Source of the DNA: an uncultured Lewinella sp.
Lineage (GTDB): Bacteria > Bacteroidota > Bacteroidia > Chitinophagales > Saprospiraceae
NCBI GenBank assembly: GCA_937873655.1
Contig: CALMYQ010000021.1
Coordinates: forward strand, 62,001-126,000
Direction of reading: 5' to 3'
Length of the DNA: 64,000 nt
Shown here: positions 28,201 through 35,758 of the stretch, one piece after another
Numbering within the stretch: the stretch's first letter is position 1
How the letters are laid out: each line of letters starts with the position of its first letter
Translations under genes and position numbers: made by a program
Notes under the pieces: model-generated
Told to the model about the DNA's origin: nothing
The model's database searches: none
The model's input: only the letters and a program-made list of their open reading frames with translations

Positions 28201-31200
28201 TTATTTCACCGCCAATGAAACCGGTTCCGTTTTCCCTGCCCTGATCCAGACCATTGAAAACTATTACGAAGGCCAACCCGATCCCGGGCTCTTTACGCGC
28301 ATCGCATACAATTATGATGGATACGGGAATGTGATCAGCTATACCGATTTGGCCAATGACGATGCCAATGAACAGATCCACGCCGACGTAACCTACCATT
28401 ATGACACGAACAAGCACCTGGTTTCGGTTCCGGCGGCCATCCGGGTAACCAATTCCGGCGGGGCCCTCCTGCGCAAACGGGAAGCGGATATTGACGATGC
28501 CGGCAATGTAACGCAGATCCGCCAATTCCTGGATGCTTCCTCATCATCCGATCATGATATGGAATACGATGTATACGGCAATCTCACCAGGATCACCCGC
28601 CCGCCGAATGAAAATGGCGAACGGGTTTGGTATGCTTACGAATATGACGACCAGGTACAGACCTACACCGTCCTGGTTCACGACGTATACCAGGACACCT
28701 CCCGGGCGGTTTACGATTATCGCTTCGGCTTACCCCTGGAAACCACCGATAAAAACGGGCAGATCATCCGTTACACCCTCGACGCGGCGGGCAGAATCGC
28801 CACCGTCACCAGCCCTTACGAACTGGCATCCGGGGCTCCGTATACTCTTTCCAATGCCTATTTTCCCCAGGCCGACGTACCCTATGCCGTGACCCGCCAC
28901 TTCGACCCGGAAACCGGACAGGATATCGAAACCTATACCTTTATGGATGGCCTGGCCCGGCCCGTTCAGGTCAAAAAGACGGGGTCCCTGTTTAAAGGGG
29001 AGGATCAGCAGGATGTGCCGGATATGATCGTTTCCGGAAGGGTGGTTTTTGACGGGCTGGGCAGAACGGCAGCTACCCATTATCCCACCCGGGAACCATT
29101 CGGCAATAACAGCCAGTTCAATACCGGCTTTGACAACATTACCCCGACAAAAACCACCTATGACATCCTTGACCGGCCACTGACAACCACCCTGCCGGAC
29201 GGCGCCCAAACCCGGATGACCTACAGCATCGGTCCGGATAATTCCGGACTGACGACCTTTGCCACCGCCGTAACGGATGCGCTGGGCAACGAAAAGGAAA
29301 CCTATAACGATATCCGCAACCGGCAACGAGCCGTCACGGATCATGGCCCGGCCGGGCCGATCTGGACCACCTTCCGGTATAATGTCCTTTCGGAACTCCT
29401 GACCGTAACCGATGTCGGCGGAAATGTAACCCGGTATACGTATGATCAACTGGGCAGAAAGCTGAGTGTGGATCATCCGGACAACGGCCTGACCGAATTC
29501 CGCTATGACCTGGCCGGCAACCTGACCAGCAAGGTTACCGCACAGATCCGGCAAAAATACCCCGATGGGGGCGCCATCCGGTATACCTACGACAAACAGC
29601 GTCTCATACAGATCGACTATCCCGAGAATTTCCAGAACAAGGTGAAATTCTACTACGGCAGCCCGCAGGATACCGCCGGTCACCGCGCCCGCGGCCGGAT
29701 CTGGTTGCAGGAAGACGCCACCGGCGGCCAGGAGTTTTTCTACGGCCCGCTGGGCGAGGTCACCAAGACCATCCGCACAATATTGATCAACACGAATACT
29801 TCCATGACCTTCGTCTGGGAGGATGAATATGACTCCTGGAACCGCATCCAGAAAATGAAATACCCGGACGGCGAGATCGTAGACTACCACTACAACCGGG
29901 CCGGAAACCTGAACCGGATGACCTCCACCAAAGTAGACCAGCCCTACACGATGGTCAGGCAATTGGGCTACGACGAATTTGAACAGCGCATTTTCCTGAA
30001 ATACGGCAACGGAACCACTACAAAATATGAGTACGACCCTAACCGCCGCTGGCTGGACCACCTGGTAGCCAGGGGCCCGGGCCGCCTGATGATGGACAAC
30101 CGCTACGCGTATGACCTGATGGGCAATATCCTCTCCATCCGGAACACCGCACCCGCCGGCGTTTCAGAACTGGGCGGCGCTACCGAAAGCCGGTTTGTGT
30201 ACGATGATCTGTACCGGCTCGTGAGCGCCAGCGGCAACCAGGAAAAACCGGGAGCAACGGAAGCGTATTCCATGATGATGGAATACGACAACTTGCACAA
30301 CATCAATCACAAAACCCAGTCGCACACCCATAACGGCACGGAGATTTCGCTAACCTCCTACACCTTTGATTACCTGTACGATCCGGCCGGCCGGCCGCAT
30401 ACCCCTGCACAGATCGGCGACAAGAAATACGGCTACGACGCCAACGGCAACCAGTCCGGCTGGATACAGGACAACCGCCCCGATTTCCGGAAAATATCCT
30501 GGGATGAGGAAAACCGGATCACCTCCATTCAGGATAACGGCTACCTGAACCGGTACACCTGCGATGCCGGTGGAGAGCGGGTGATCAAAAGTCACGGCGG
30601 CATGCAGGCCGTATTTGTTGACGGCGCGATTGCCGGCCCCATCAGTCACGACGAAAATTATACAGCTTATGTAAGCCCCTACCTGGTCTTCCGCGAACAG
30701 GGTTTTACCAAACATTACTACATGGAAGGCGAGCGGATCATGAGCAAGATCGGCACAGGCGACTTTTATACCAATACCATCCCCCTCGGTACAGGCATCA
30801 CTGCCGGCGGGCTCAATTACGCCGACCGGCGCGACCTGCTGAAGGCGGCCCTGGTCCGGTTTCTGCGGGAACATGTAATGGGCGAAAACCTGGCCACGCT
30901 GGAAGACAGCATCCGGTTTGTCCAGGATGCCGGGATTCCGATCCCCTCCTTCGATCTGGGCGACTATACCAACCCGCCCATCGGCTGGCCTGTACCCGCC
31001 CCAACCCACGCCGACTCCATCTGCGCGCCCTGGCCCCCCGACCCGCGTGAGGCCAACGCCACCAACGGCAACGTGGAAGCGGGCTACGGTTTTATCGGTT
31101 ACGCCGGCGTCCCGGAGTTCAACCAGTTCTACTATCACCCCGATCACCTGGGCAGCACCAGCTATATCACCGACCTGAACGGATCGGTGCGCCAGTACGC

Positions 31201-32122
31201 CGCCTATTTCCCTTACGGAGAGGTCTTCTTCGAAGAGCACCTCAATACCACCAGTCAGCCTTATCTCTTCAACGCCAAGGAGCTGGACCGGGAAACCGGC
31301 CTGTACTACTACGGCGCCCGGTATTATGACCCGCGTATTAGTATGTGGGCGAGCGTGGATCCGATGGCTCATCTCAGAATATGGGCATCACCGTACAATT
31401 TTGTCCAAAACAATCCAATTATGAGAACCGATCCAACTGGAGCCCTTGATTATTATCATAGCGATGGTAAGCATTTAGGAAGCGACGGTAAAAAGGATGA
31501 TAAGGTTTATACTGCTCGGGGTGTCACTAAAAATAGTAAGGGTATTGTAACGAGTGCAGAAGGGGCAAAAGACCTGGGAATCACCCATACCGACTTCAGA
31601 AAACAAGCCTCAACTGTTTACGGTGAAAGTTCTGCCTATAATTTAAATAATGTTAACGAAGATTTGAAAAAGGAAATGTTTGCAATTGCTTCTGTCCACC
31701 AAAAAAATAATGTGGCATATGGCGCTAATTCTGATCAGGCAAAAAAATACTCCTCTCTGACTCCTTCCGAAATAAACTCAAGTGAATTCATGACCACAGC
31801 TAATGCCGCTGTTATTAATGCTTTAACAAGTGGCCCTGATTTTAGTTATGGTGCTTCCATGTGGGATGGTAAAGAGCAGGCATTGTTCCCTGCCTCTGAT
31901 GATAGAAACAGTACGGGGAAGTTTGAATTACATATGAATACAATGGGATGGGATATTTCAGATCCTCATTTCGAAACATGGAAAACAAATGTTGGACCAG
32001 GTTTTCAGGCTCCACAACAAAAAGCGGCACCCGCAAATTTTGGGAATTACAAGAACAAAGGACAGATGCGACTAAAATCAACTGCTGTGTATGGGCAAAC
32101 AATATTTTGGAAAGTTAACTAG
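22232..32122 (+). CDS. Giant SpvB/Tc-type RHS protein with variable C-terminal tip
   Basis: 3,296 residues. A signal peptide is followed by beta-rich modules, one ZU5-like (about residues 285-415). The SpvB-like N-domain of insecticidal toxin complexes begins near residue 450 (ANLQFPLKLPAGRKGLQPQLA, NGWLGLGWDL). VCBS/FG-GAP calcium motifs follow at about residues 837, 922, 1533, 1649, 1732 and 1823 (DVNGDGLLDF type). YD/RHS repeats run from about 2020 to 2900. The RHS core ends in YYHPDHLGSTSYITD (near 2965), GLYYYGARYYDPRISMW and NNPIMRTDPTGALDYY. The last about 225 residues are a distinct tip, AT-rich in DNA, with VYGESSA and SYGASMWDGKEQ. By analogy the RHS part forms a cocoon that encloses the tip, which would be the active cargo. 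No immunity gene follows. Confidence 0.9.
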   Translation: MKTVLSLSAILIFGQLVSSSEKSRHFAQPSDQSNREESAGPSTSSQLPESEKHTSKTIQVYMADIQAGIIGSGSVSVSDDPFDNVFHIVLNDLPDGNDKVWLQYELSGLRDHTAVSRSINDRLSVGGYFVQPDAQTCTFQREQISPSWLKKGDNVIRFTLPANIGYSYKVYDLSICVEKNGADEASRGRDIILNQRPVIFYGDRAYLQGFLTGEDAGRARLFIEGSPVELNGEEFEYILERPDMSGPGETVHLKAIFPDDQVVSFQTPIVRGETTALNMPIAPKPPTVYKTIHSGESTELTLSGAGLEVPEGAMMTAGTLSITALREQDLPPLNPDMVNVTRTHRAYRFLPHGSQFDKPVNIRLDYDAALIPQGYTPEDIRTFYFDEIRRAWLEVSRDSVDVCREAIVSSTTHFTDFINGIIKVPESPETQGYKPTEIKDLKAPDPSAGINMIAAPTANQMGTANLQFPLKLPAGRKGLQPQLAIQYNSEGGNGWLGLGWDLNVPSIGIETRWGVPAYSPDLETETYTMGGEMLTPVAHRAAPVARSSGDKQFYPRIEGGFSKIIRHGDNPGNYWWEVVSKDGTRSYYGGSSSGSPVDSAVIKDDDGNIAQWYLREVRDLNGNFISYRYTTVQSAGIPGGTEFGRQLYIREITYTGHGSKEGKYAVRFLRDRDIDDPLRLDAQISGRLGFKQVTADLLRRIDITFDQQPVRSYELLYEEGAFYKTLLSLIIEQDIEKKEFYRHGFEYYDLVRDDNGDYSPYESNLTEWTAQADGIEAGMINPVPGFGGEMSLLGGSESGNYGFGGTLTIGLPVKCSSKDFSAGVNFGYSDSDSDGLVAFVDIDGDDLPDKVFKEGNGLYYRPNPMAGNGTAFGEKRPILNISQFSESESSSYSIGFEASFHIFAGRTTTKSKTKTDVYFSDFNGDGLLDVAIRGKVWFNHINPQGFPEFTTNSEDTPNRIIPGAPLSNDVLAFGPEEQEALIDENPLHDMVRVWRPPYSGIVKINAPVILIEDSSPSAQQYTLKDGVTVQIQHNDDLIGAPTMLPDNPTGFSNPFLPRQVDTSDLIYFRLQSEFDGAYDQVHWDPEITYDTIFTANVIPGERDANGKFVHRYKASEDFILASPQTVTMPYKGQIRIEGRFVKQITSDSVAVEILKMNSLGETTELFSKQYDWSLPADEIIQFGLPVNVDAGDDIAFKIRSKTNIDWNAIVFSPTLYYINAFNEAMEPINVTAPNGTDPIHVFCPAVEYSMFNYTVRKTEVFTPESEGILEVNPHINFPFNLDFDPPVQGEVTLSIKGINKLYACTTFQVVNDSISIEADLPLTANIPAGEPVYIEYHIPSRGLADSVARAYLFTDIRFDNQPVSFATGMFTTLIEHEFILGPLYRGWGHFGYNGNRERANQLINKAELRINPALKDAPTADELALMVQAPDSVYSGYDPVKDNFILLVADAKQKRWIGYDRLTWLAKDTLSSSRFGDDDILLTPPPVGGAGVLNSPRKISIAKATTWSGGVNGFGAGISGSRSENTSTTRIEVMDTNGDRYPDIIGPDFIQPTTPLGGRDNLLISHELGVHRSTSTSTGVSASGSFPTSKNSNSNTLGKGSVSTVANEAGTVNGSPCKSEKATEAAKSSIGISGSGNFNTSTDFTEFTWMDVNGDGLVDQIHRNGMVRLNLGNRFLEPELWSGQFAIREGESLDYGAGLGLDFASAFNWGNMSISGGISVSKTENFATKALQDVNGDGLLDFVVDVEPLRVRLNLGTRFSDVIAWNGASLLDKGVSTGEGVNAAFTICIHIPIPFAPFKICINPNGSAGQGASREIQQFTDVNGDGYPDIVKSDNEQTMQVKLSKIGKTNLLKTIHNPLGGTVTLDYNITKNTYEMPQSRWLLTSVETDDGLPDDGPSRMRTTMEYRDGRYDRRQREFYGFRTVISRQLDTGNDDALYRYSAQEYENSDYYRKGILLSETLRDKDGKKYTETLNTYEYRDIHTGAVLPADYFTANETGSVFPALIQTIENYYEGQPDPGLFTRIAYNYDGYGNVISYTDLANDDANEQIHADVTYHYDTNKHLVSVPAAIRVTNSGGALLRKREADIDDAGNVTQIRQFLDASSSSDHDMEYDVYGNLTRITRPPNENGERVWYAYEYDDQVQTYTVLVHDVYQDTSRAVYDYRFGLPLETTDKNGQIIRYTLDAAGRIATVTSPYELASGAPYTLSNAYFPQADVPYAVTRHFDPETGQDIETYTFMDGLARPVQVKKTGSLFKGEDQQDVPDMIVSGRVVFDGLGRTAATHYPTREPFGNNSQFNTGFDNITPTKTTYDILDRPLTTTLPDGAQTRMTYSIGPDNSGLTTFATAVTDALGNEKETYNDIRNRQRAVTDHGPAGPIWTTFRYNVLSELLTVTDVGGNVTRYTYDQLGRKLSVDHPDNGLTEFRYDLAGNLTSKVTAQIRQKYPDGGAIRYTYDKQRLIQIDYPENFQNKVKFYYGSPQDTAGHRARGRIWLQEDATGGQEFFYGPLGEVTKTIRTILINTNTSMTFVWEDEYDSWNRIQKMKYPDGEIVDYHYNRAGNLNRMTSTKVDQPYTMVRQLGYDEFEQRIFLKYGNGTTTKYEYDPNRRWLDHLVARGPGRLMMDNRYAYDLMGNILSIRNTAPAGVSELGGATESRFVYDDLYRLVSASGNQEKPGATEAYSMMMEYDNLHNINHKTQSHTHNGTEISLTSYTFDYLYDPAGRPHTPAQIGDKKYGYDANGNQSGWIQDNRPDFRKISWDEENRITSIQDNGYLNRYTCDAGGERVIKSHGGMQAVFVDGAIAGPISHDENYTAYVSPYLVFREQGFTKHYYMEGERIMSKIGTGDFYTNTIPLGTGITAGGLNYADRRDLLKAALVRFLREHVMGENLATLEDSIRFVQDAGIPIPSFDLGDYTNPPIGWPVPAPTHADSICAPWPPDPREANATNGNVEAGYGFIGYAGVPEFNQFYYHPDHLGSTSYITDLNGSVRQYAAYFPYGEVFFEEHLNTTSQPYLFNAKELDRETGLYYYGARYYDPRISMWASVDPMAHLRIWASPYNFVQNNPIMRTDPTGALDYYHSDGKHLGSDGKKDDKVYTARGVTKNSKGIVTSAEGAKDLGITHTDFRKQASTVYGESSAYNLNNVNEDLKKEMFAIASVHQKNNVAYGANSDQAKKYSSLTPSEINSSEFMTTANAAVINALTSGPDFSYGASMWDGKEQALFPASDDRNSTGKFELHMNTMGWDISDPHFETWKTNVGPGFQAPQQKAAPANFGNYKNKGQMRLKSTAVYGQTIFWKVN

Positions 32123-32216
32123 TGGAAGCCGCCAGAAATTTGTAGCCTAAAAAAGGGCCTTTTCCCTGGTTTTTATCCGGGAAATAAATCTAAAAACTTT
32201 TGGAGGCTTCCACTAG
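32119..32216. mobile_element. 98-bp inverted-repeat element, MITE-like, at the end of the RHS gene
   Basis: CTAGTGGAAGCC (32119-32130) is exactly inverted as GGCTTCCACTAG (32205-32216), and the similarity continues imperfectly for about 12 more bases inward. The interior holds a smaller hairpin (TTTTCCC ... GGGAAA). CTAG at both ends could be a 4-bp target duplication, as made by IS5-type elements that use YTAR targets. The RHS stop TAG (32120-32122) lies in the left CTAG. No transposase is present. Alternatively it is only an unusually long terminator. Confidence 0.5.
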
Positions 32217-32319
32217 AGGAGTGCCGGAGTATTCAGTTGAAATAAAATAAATTCAAGCGCACTAAAAAAACAAGAGGCCCGCCCTACCCGGAGCGAGCCC
32301 CCCATTTTCTTGAGTATTC

Positions 32320-32375
32320 GAGGAACCGAGGAATTGATTTCAGTTCCTCAATTCCTCAATTCCTCAGTTCCTCCT
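32320..32375. repeat. 8-bp tandem repeat with inverted leader
   Basis: Four TTCCTCAA-type octamers (32344-32375). The preceding 18 bases at 32320-32337 pair with the last copies with one mismatch, so the whole can fold into a hairpin. It lies between the convergent ends of the RHS unit and the small lipoprotein gene. Confidence 0.6.
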
Positions 32376-32384
32376 AGTCTCCAC

Positions 32385-32945
32385 CTACTTCTTCCCCTTC
32401 GAAGCCATCGAAGCCAGCCCGTCCAGCAAAGTGGTGAACTGCTGTGAAAGGCCGCCCAGGTTGCCGGTGATCCCCGCCAGGGAACCTTTCCAGCCTTCCA
32501 GGCTGGTCGTAGCGGTGCTGACCATCTCTTTCAGCCCTGCGATCTGGCCCATCACATCGCCGCTGAGTTTGCCGGCGGCGAGGCCTTCTTTCAGGGTATT
32601 CACTTCGGCGGCTTTTTCGGTCCATTGGTTGACAAAGCCGGTAACGGTTTCGTTCAGGGTGCTCAGCGAACCCAGTTGTTCGGTAAAGCTGGCTTTCAGT
32701 TCGCCCACCTTGGCGGTAGTCGCCTCGTCCATTTTCCCGGCGAGGTCTTCCGGGACGGTCATTTGGGCCAGCATATTGTTGGCCTTGGTCTGTTCGGCGC
32801 CTAATTGGCCGACAAATTCGGTTACGGCTGCAGTCGTCGTGTCCCAGCTGCCAACCAGCTCTTCGATCGGGGCGCGGAATTTCTCTACGCTGTTACAGGC
32901 AAAAAGGACAAGGGTTAATCCCATCAACAATGCGTTCTTTCTCAT
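32385..32945 (-). CDS. Helical lipoprotein of unknown function
   Basis: 186 residues. Lipobox LVLFAC (Cys17), then an almost entirely helical, Ala/Thr/Glu-rich sequence with heptad-like spacing (AVTEFVGQLGAEQTKANNML, KVGELKASFTEQLGSLSTLNE, ISGDVMGQIAGLKEM-type segments) ending in SKGKK. It looks like a coiled-coil envelope lipoprotein. No catalytic motif is visible. Single gene, convergent with the RHS operon. Confidence 0.7.
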   Translation of the reverse strand: MRKNALLMGLTLVLFACNSVEKFRAPIEELVGSWDTTTAAVTEFVGQLGAEQTKANNMLAQMTVPEDLAGKMDEATTAKVGELKASFTEQLGSLSTLNETVTGFVNQWTEKAAEVNTLKEGLAAGKLSGDVMGQIAGLKEMVSTATTSLEGWKGSLAGITGNLGGLSQQFTTLLDGLASMASKGKK

Positions 32946-33143
32946 GGTACTCTCGATTTTTTGGAATATGTGAAATAATGTGCGAAATTAACAGGTCTTC
33001 CGGAAATTTTTTTTAAAGCTTCGGAAGATTATTTTCAATTGAACGGATTCCTAACCCAAAAAACGGAATCTTGTTCGGTGAGCTCCCCAAAAATCATCCA
33101 CAGACAGGAGTGAAAGGTCGGTAATTCGCCAATCTGCAGTCTG

Positions 33144-33284
33144 GTAGCTGAGCGAAGTCGAAGCTACAACGGACGCCCGGCAATGAAACAGTGAGGCAAT
33201 GAAACAGTTGGCAGTCCGCAGTTGGCAGTTGGCAGTTGGCAGTTGGCAGTCTTTAGCCATTCAACGGACGCCCGGCAATGAAAC
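33144..33284. repeat. Composite intergenic repeat: hairpin, 23-bp direct repeat, heptamer array
   Basis: The 350-bp gap before manA contains three things. A GTAGCT...AGCTAC hairpin (33144-33167) has the GAGCGAAGTCGAAGC core often scattered in Bacteroidota genomes. A perfect 23-bp direct repeat (33167-33189 and 33262-33284, core GGACGCCCGGCAATGAAAC) flanks an array of about six CAGTTGG heptamers (33205-33251). No gene is seen in the gap. Confidence 0.7.
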
Positions 33285-33295
33285 CATGAAACCAT

Positions 33296-34501
33296 TCAAC
33301 CATCCTCCCTTCCAACCGTGGCCTTGAACAGCCGCGCATTTTCCTTCCCCCTGATGTCAAATTCAGCGCCGAAAAAGGCAATGAACGCCTCCCCTTTCCC
33401 ATAGTCCCGGTTGCCGGCTGATACGCGCCCTTCAAGCACGAGGTAAACGGCAGGGCCGCCAAGGGTTTCCTCCTGCAACTCGCCCGCCTTCAGGTCAATC
33501 ACGCTCAATGCAAAATCCGGCGCAGGAGTGGGATAAGCCGATTCGTGCTGACCGGCGTTCACGGCCTGGATCACCCTGGGTACAACCGGCTCAAATCCGA
33601 GATGGGCCAGCAATTCCGGCACGTCGATATGCTTGGGCGTCAACCCGCCGCGGAACACATTATCCGAATTGGCCATCAGCTCCACATTGACGCCTTCCAG
33701 GTACGCATGCGGGATGCCGGCATCCTGGCAAATGCCCTCGCCCGGGTACAGCCGGACTAGGTTGAAAAGGTAAATCGAGAAAATGCCGCGGTCGAAATGC
33801 CCGTCGCAGGTATAATCCTCAAATGCCTGAAATGCCCAATAATCCGGATGGTCCTTTGAAACCGGCCCCCGGCGCATCTCCTGTTGAAGCCGGTGTTGGA
33901 GCGGCCCGAGCATGCGGTCCACTTCTTCCTGCGGCATTTCCATGATATGGCGGTAAAGGGTACGGATATCGTGATTGACGAAAAACGGCGACAATGCCCG
34001 AAATTCGGATACTTCCGACAGGATTTCGGCGATGGCCTTGTCGGTCTTGAACCCATGCAGCAACCAGAAATCGGTCAGCGCCACCATAGCCTCAGGCTTG
34101 TGGTTGTCGTCCTTGTAAATCCGGTTGGAAGCCTCCGGCGGGATGCCCTCCTCGTTTTCGCGCCGGAAACCCGCTTCAGCTTCGGCTTTGGTCGGATGGG
34201 CCTGAATGGACAACATCTTCCTCACATCAAGCACCTTGAACAGGAACGGAAGCCGGTTGTGATAAGTTTTGGCCGTCGCAGGCCCGAGCAGCCCGCCAGG
34301 GTCGGCAGCAATCAGCCGGTCCAGGTCCACTTCACCGGCATCCGTTAGCACCTTGCTCATGCCCTTGGGATGGCTGCCGAGCCAGAGTTCGGCAAATGGT
34401 TTCAGATCGGGGTTGTCCATCCCGAGCAGTGAAGGAATAAAACGGACCCCACCCCATTCGTAGCGCTGGATGAAACCGGTTATGGGTAATGGGTTCTTCA
34501 T
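33296..34501 (-). CDS. manA: Mannose-6-phosphate isomerase, class I
   Basis: Interconverts mannose 6-phosphate and fructose 6-phosphate, a zinc enzyme of cytoplasmic sugar metabolism. 401 residues, normal length. Characteristic segments: IQRYEWGG near residue 12, FAELWLGSHPKGMS around 38-51, FLFKVLDVRKMLSIQAHPTK around 91-110 with the zinc-binding Gln/His pair, and YKDDNHKPEAMVAL around 128-141. Later come AGIPHAYLEGVNVELMANSDNVFRGG around 262-288 and the C-terminal cupin. The stop lies 12 bp from the intergenic repeat region. A -7 box (34527-34534) lies about 25 bp before the start. Confidence 0.95.
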   Translation of the reverse strand: MKNPLPITGFIQRYEWGGVRFIPSLLGMDNPDLKPFAELWLGSHPKGMSKVLTDAGEVDLDRLIAADPGGLLGPATAKTYHNRLPFLFKVLDVRKMLSIQAHPTKAEAEAGFRRENEEGIPPEASNRIYKDDNHKPEAMVALTDFWLLHGFKTDKAIAEILSEVSEFRALSPFFVNHDIRTLYRHIMEMPQEEVDRMLGPLQHRLQQEMRRGPVSKDHPDYWAFQAFEDYTCDGHFDRGIFSIYLFNLVRLYPGEGICQDAGIPHAYLEGVNVELMANSDNVFRGGLTPKHIDVPELLAHLGFEPVVPRVIQAVNAGQHESAYPTPAPDFALSVIDLKAGELQEETLGGPAVYLVLEGRVSAGNRDYGKGEAFIAFFGAEFDIRGKENARLFKATVGREDG

Positions 34502-34526
34502 AGGAATATTGCGTGAGTTATGCAGG

Positions 34527-34534
34527 CAAAGCTA
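34527..34534 (-). promoter_or_regulatory. -7 box for manA
   Basis: Minus-strand TAGCTTTG fits TAnnTTTG, 26 bp upstream of the manA ATG. No TTG is present at the usual distance. Confidence 0.35.
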
Positions 34535-34575
34535 AGGACCTGGGCTCCAAACCGGCTAAAATCCGCACTATTTTT

Positions 34576-34608
34576 TTGTTCTGAATAGCCTGATAAGCTT
34601 TACCTTTC
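34576..34608 (+). promoter_or_regulatory. Weak promoter for the VOC gene
   Basis: TTG (34576-34578), 22 nt, TACCTTTC (34601-34608), one mismatch from TAnnTTTG, 14 bp before the ATG at 34622. Confidence 0.35.
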
Positions 34609-34621
34609 GACAAAAATCACC

Positions 34622-34984
34622 ATGCTGCGCAAATTGACGCCCATGCTCGAAACACCGGAACTGGCGGAAACGATCTCCTTTTATACAAAGGTCCTGGGAT
34701 TCACCTGCAACAACCGTTCGGATGAAATGGGGTGGGCGCACCTCAGCATGGATGATGTGGAGATCATGTTCTCCCGGCCCAATGAACACCGCAATATTCC
34801 GCAACCCATCATGAGCGGTTCCCTTTACCTGTACACCGATCAGGTAGAGGAGATATGGGCCAAACTGAAGGACCAATGCGCGGTTTGTTATCCCCTCGAA
34901 ACCTTTGAATACGGCATGCGCGAATTCGCCGTCTTTGACAATAACGGCTACCTCCTCCAGTTCGGCCAGGACAGCAACGAATAA
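34622..34984 (+). CDS. VOC (glyoxalase/bleomycin-resistance) family protein
   Basis: 120 residues, one VOC module pair: MLETPELAETISFYTKVLGF at the N-terminus, then GWAHLSMDDVEIMFSRP, SGSLYLYTDQVEEIWAKL and the final metal-site strand YGMREFAVFDNNGYLLQFGQ. Family members bind a divalent metal and act in dioxygenase, isomerase or drug-binding roles; the substrate here is not readable. The stop codon is the first triplet of a 10-bp tandem array that fills the gap before cutC. Confidence 0.85.
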   Translation: MLRKLTPMLETPELAETISFYTKVLGFTCNNRSDEMGWAHLSMDDVEIMFSRPNEHRNIPQPIMSGSLYLYTDQVEEIWAKLKDQCAVCYPLETFEYGMREFAVFDNNGYLLQFGQDSNE

Positions 34985-35080
34985 CCACCATAAACCAAAA
35001 TAAACCACCATAAACCACCATAAACCAAAATAAACCACCATAAACCACCATAAACCAAAATAAACCACCATAAACCAATA
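34982..35080. repeat. 10-bp tandem array with a 30-bp higher-order period
   Basis: Ten consecutive decamers of two kinds, TAAACCACCA (A) and TAAACCAAAA (B), in the order A B A A B A A B A A', so that a 30-bp unit repeats three times. Each decamer carries TAA, giving stops in the plus strand, whereas the minus strand stays open. The array begins at the VOC stop and ends 6 bp before the cutC ATG. Confidence 0.85.
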
Positions 35081-35086
35081 CAACCC

Positions 35087-35758
35087 ATGAACACCCTCGA
35101 AATCTGCTGCGACAGCCTCACCTCCGCACTCGCAGCCCAGGCCGGCGGCGCCGACCGCATCGAACTCTGTTCCGCCCTTTCCCTGGACGGACTTACCCCG
35201 AGCGCAGGGCTCCTGGCTGAAGTCAAAAAGCACCTCACCATCCCCGTCTTCGTAATGATCCGGCCAAGGGGCGGCGATTTCTGTTACACCGAAGACGAGC
35301 TCCTGGTCATGCTGGCCGATATCCGGCTGGCCAAAGAACTCGGCGCCGACGGCATCGTATCCGGTCCGCTCGCCGCCGACAGCAGGGTCGATGTGCGCCG
35401 CACCAGGCAATTGCTGGCTGCCGCCTCACCCCTGCCCTTCACTTTTCACAAGGCCTTCGACCGGACACCGGATCTATTGGAAGCGCTTTCCACCCTCAAA
35501 GACCTCGGCGTGGACAGGATACTAACCTCCGGAGGCGCCGAAACAGCCCTGGCCGGAAAAACCCTCCTCGGACAATTGCAGGACCGGGCCGGCGACCGGC
35601 TCCGGATCATGGCCGGCGGCGGCGTTCGCTCGGGCAATCTGGCTGAATTAACGGCTGTGGGCAACCTCCTTGAGTTTCATTCGTCCGCCCGCGGTAAAAA
35701 CGGACATGAGACGGAAGCCCGGGAAGTAGCGGCCCTGAAGGCGCTTTTGTCCGAATAG
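35087..35758 (+). CDS. cutC: CutC family protein
   Basis: TIM-barrel protein named for copper homeostasis; its enzymatic role is not established. 223 residues, slightly short of the usual about 245. Family motifs: LEICCDSLTSALAAQAGGADRIELC at the N-terminus (shown here as separate conserved strands ICCDS and ADRIELC), GLTPSAGLL, IPVFVMIRPRGGDF, GADGIVSGPL, FTFHKAFDRTPD, DRILTSGGA and IMAGGGV. Follows the VOC gene across the decamer array; likely the same transcript. Confidence 0.93.
   Translation: MNTLEICCDSLTSALAAQAGGADRIELCSALSLDGLTPSAGLLAEVKKHLTIPVFVMIRPRGGDFCYTEDELLVMLADIRLAKELGADGIVSGPLAADSRVDVRRTRQLLAAASPLPFTFHKAFDRTPDLLEALSTLKDLGVDRILTSGGAETALAGKTLLGQLQDRAGDRLRIMAGGGVRSGNLAELTAVGNLLEFHSSARGKNGHETEAREVAALKALLSE

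Noticed and set aside
34982..35080. CRISPR-like array
   Set aside because: Units are 10 bp with no spacers and no cas genes.
34809..35241. Open minus-strand frames reading MVYGGLFWFMVV-type repeats
   Set aside because: They are produced by the 10-bp array and overlap the VOC and CutC genes in antisense.
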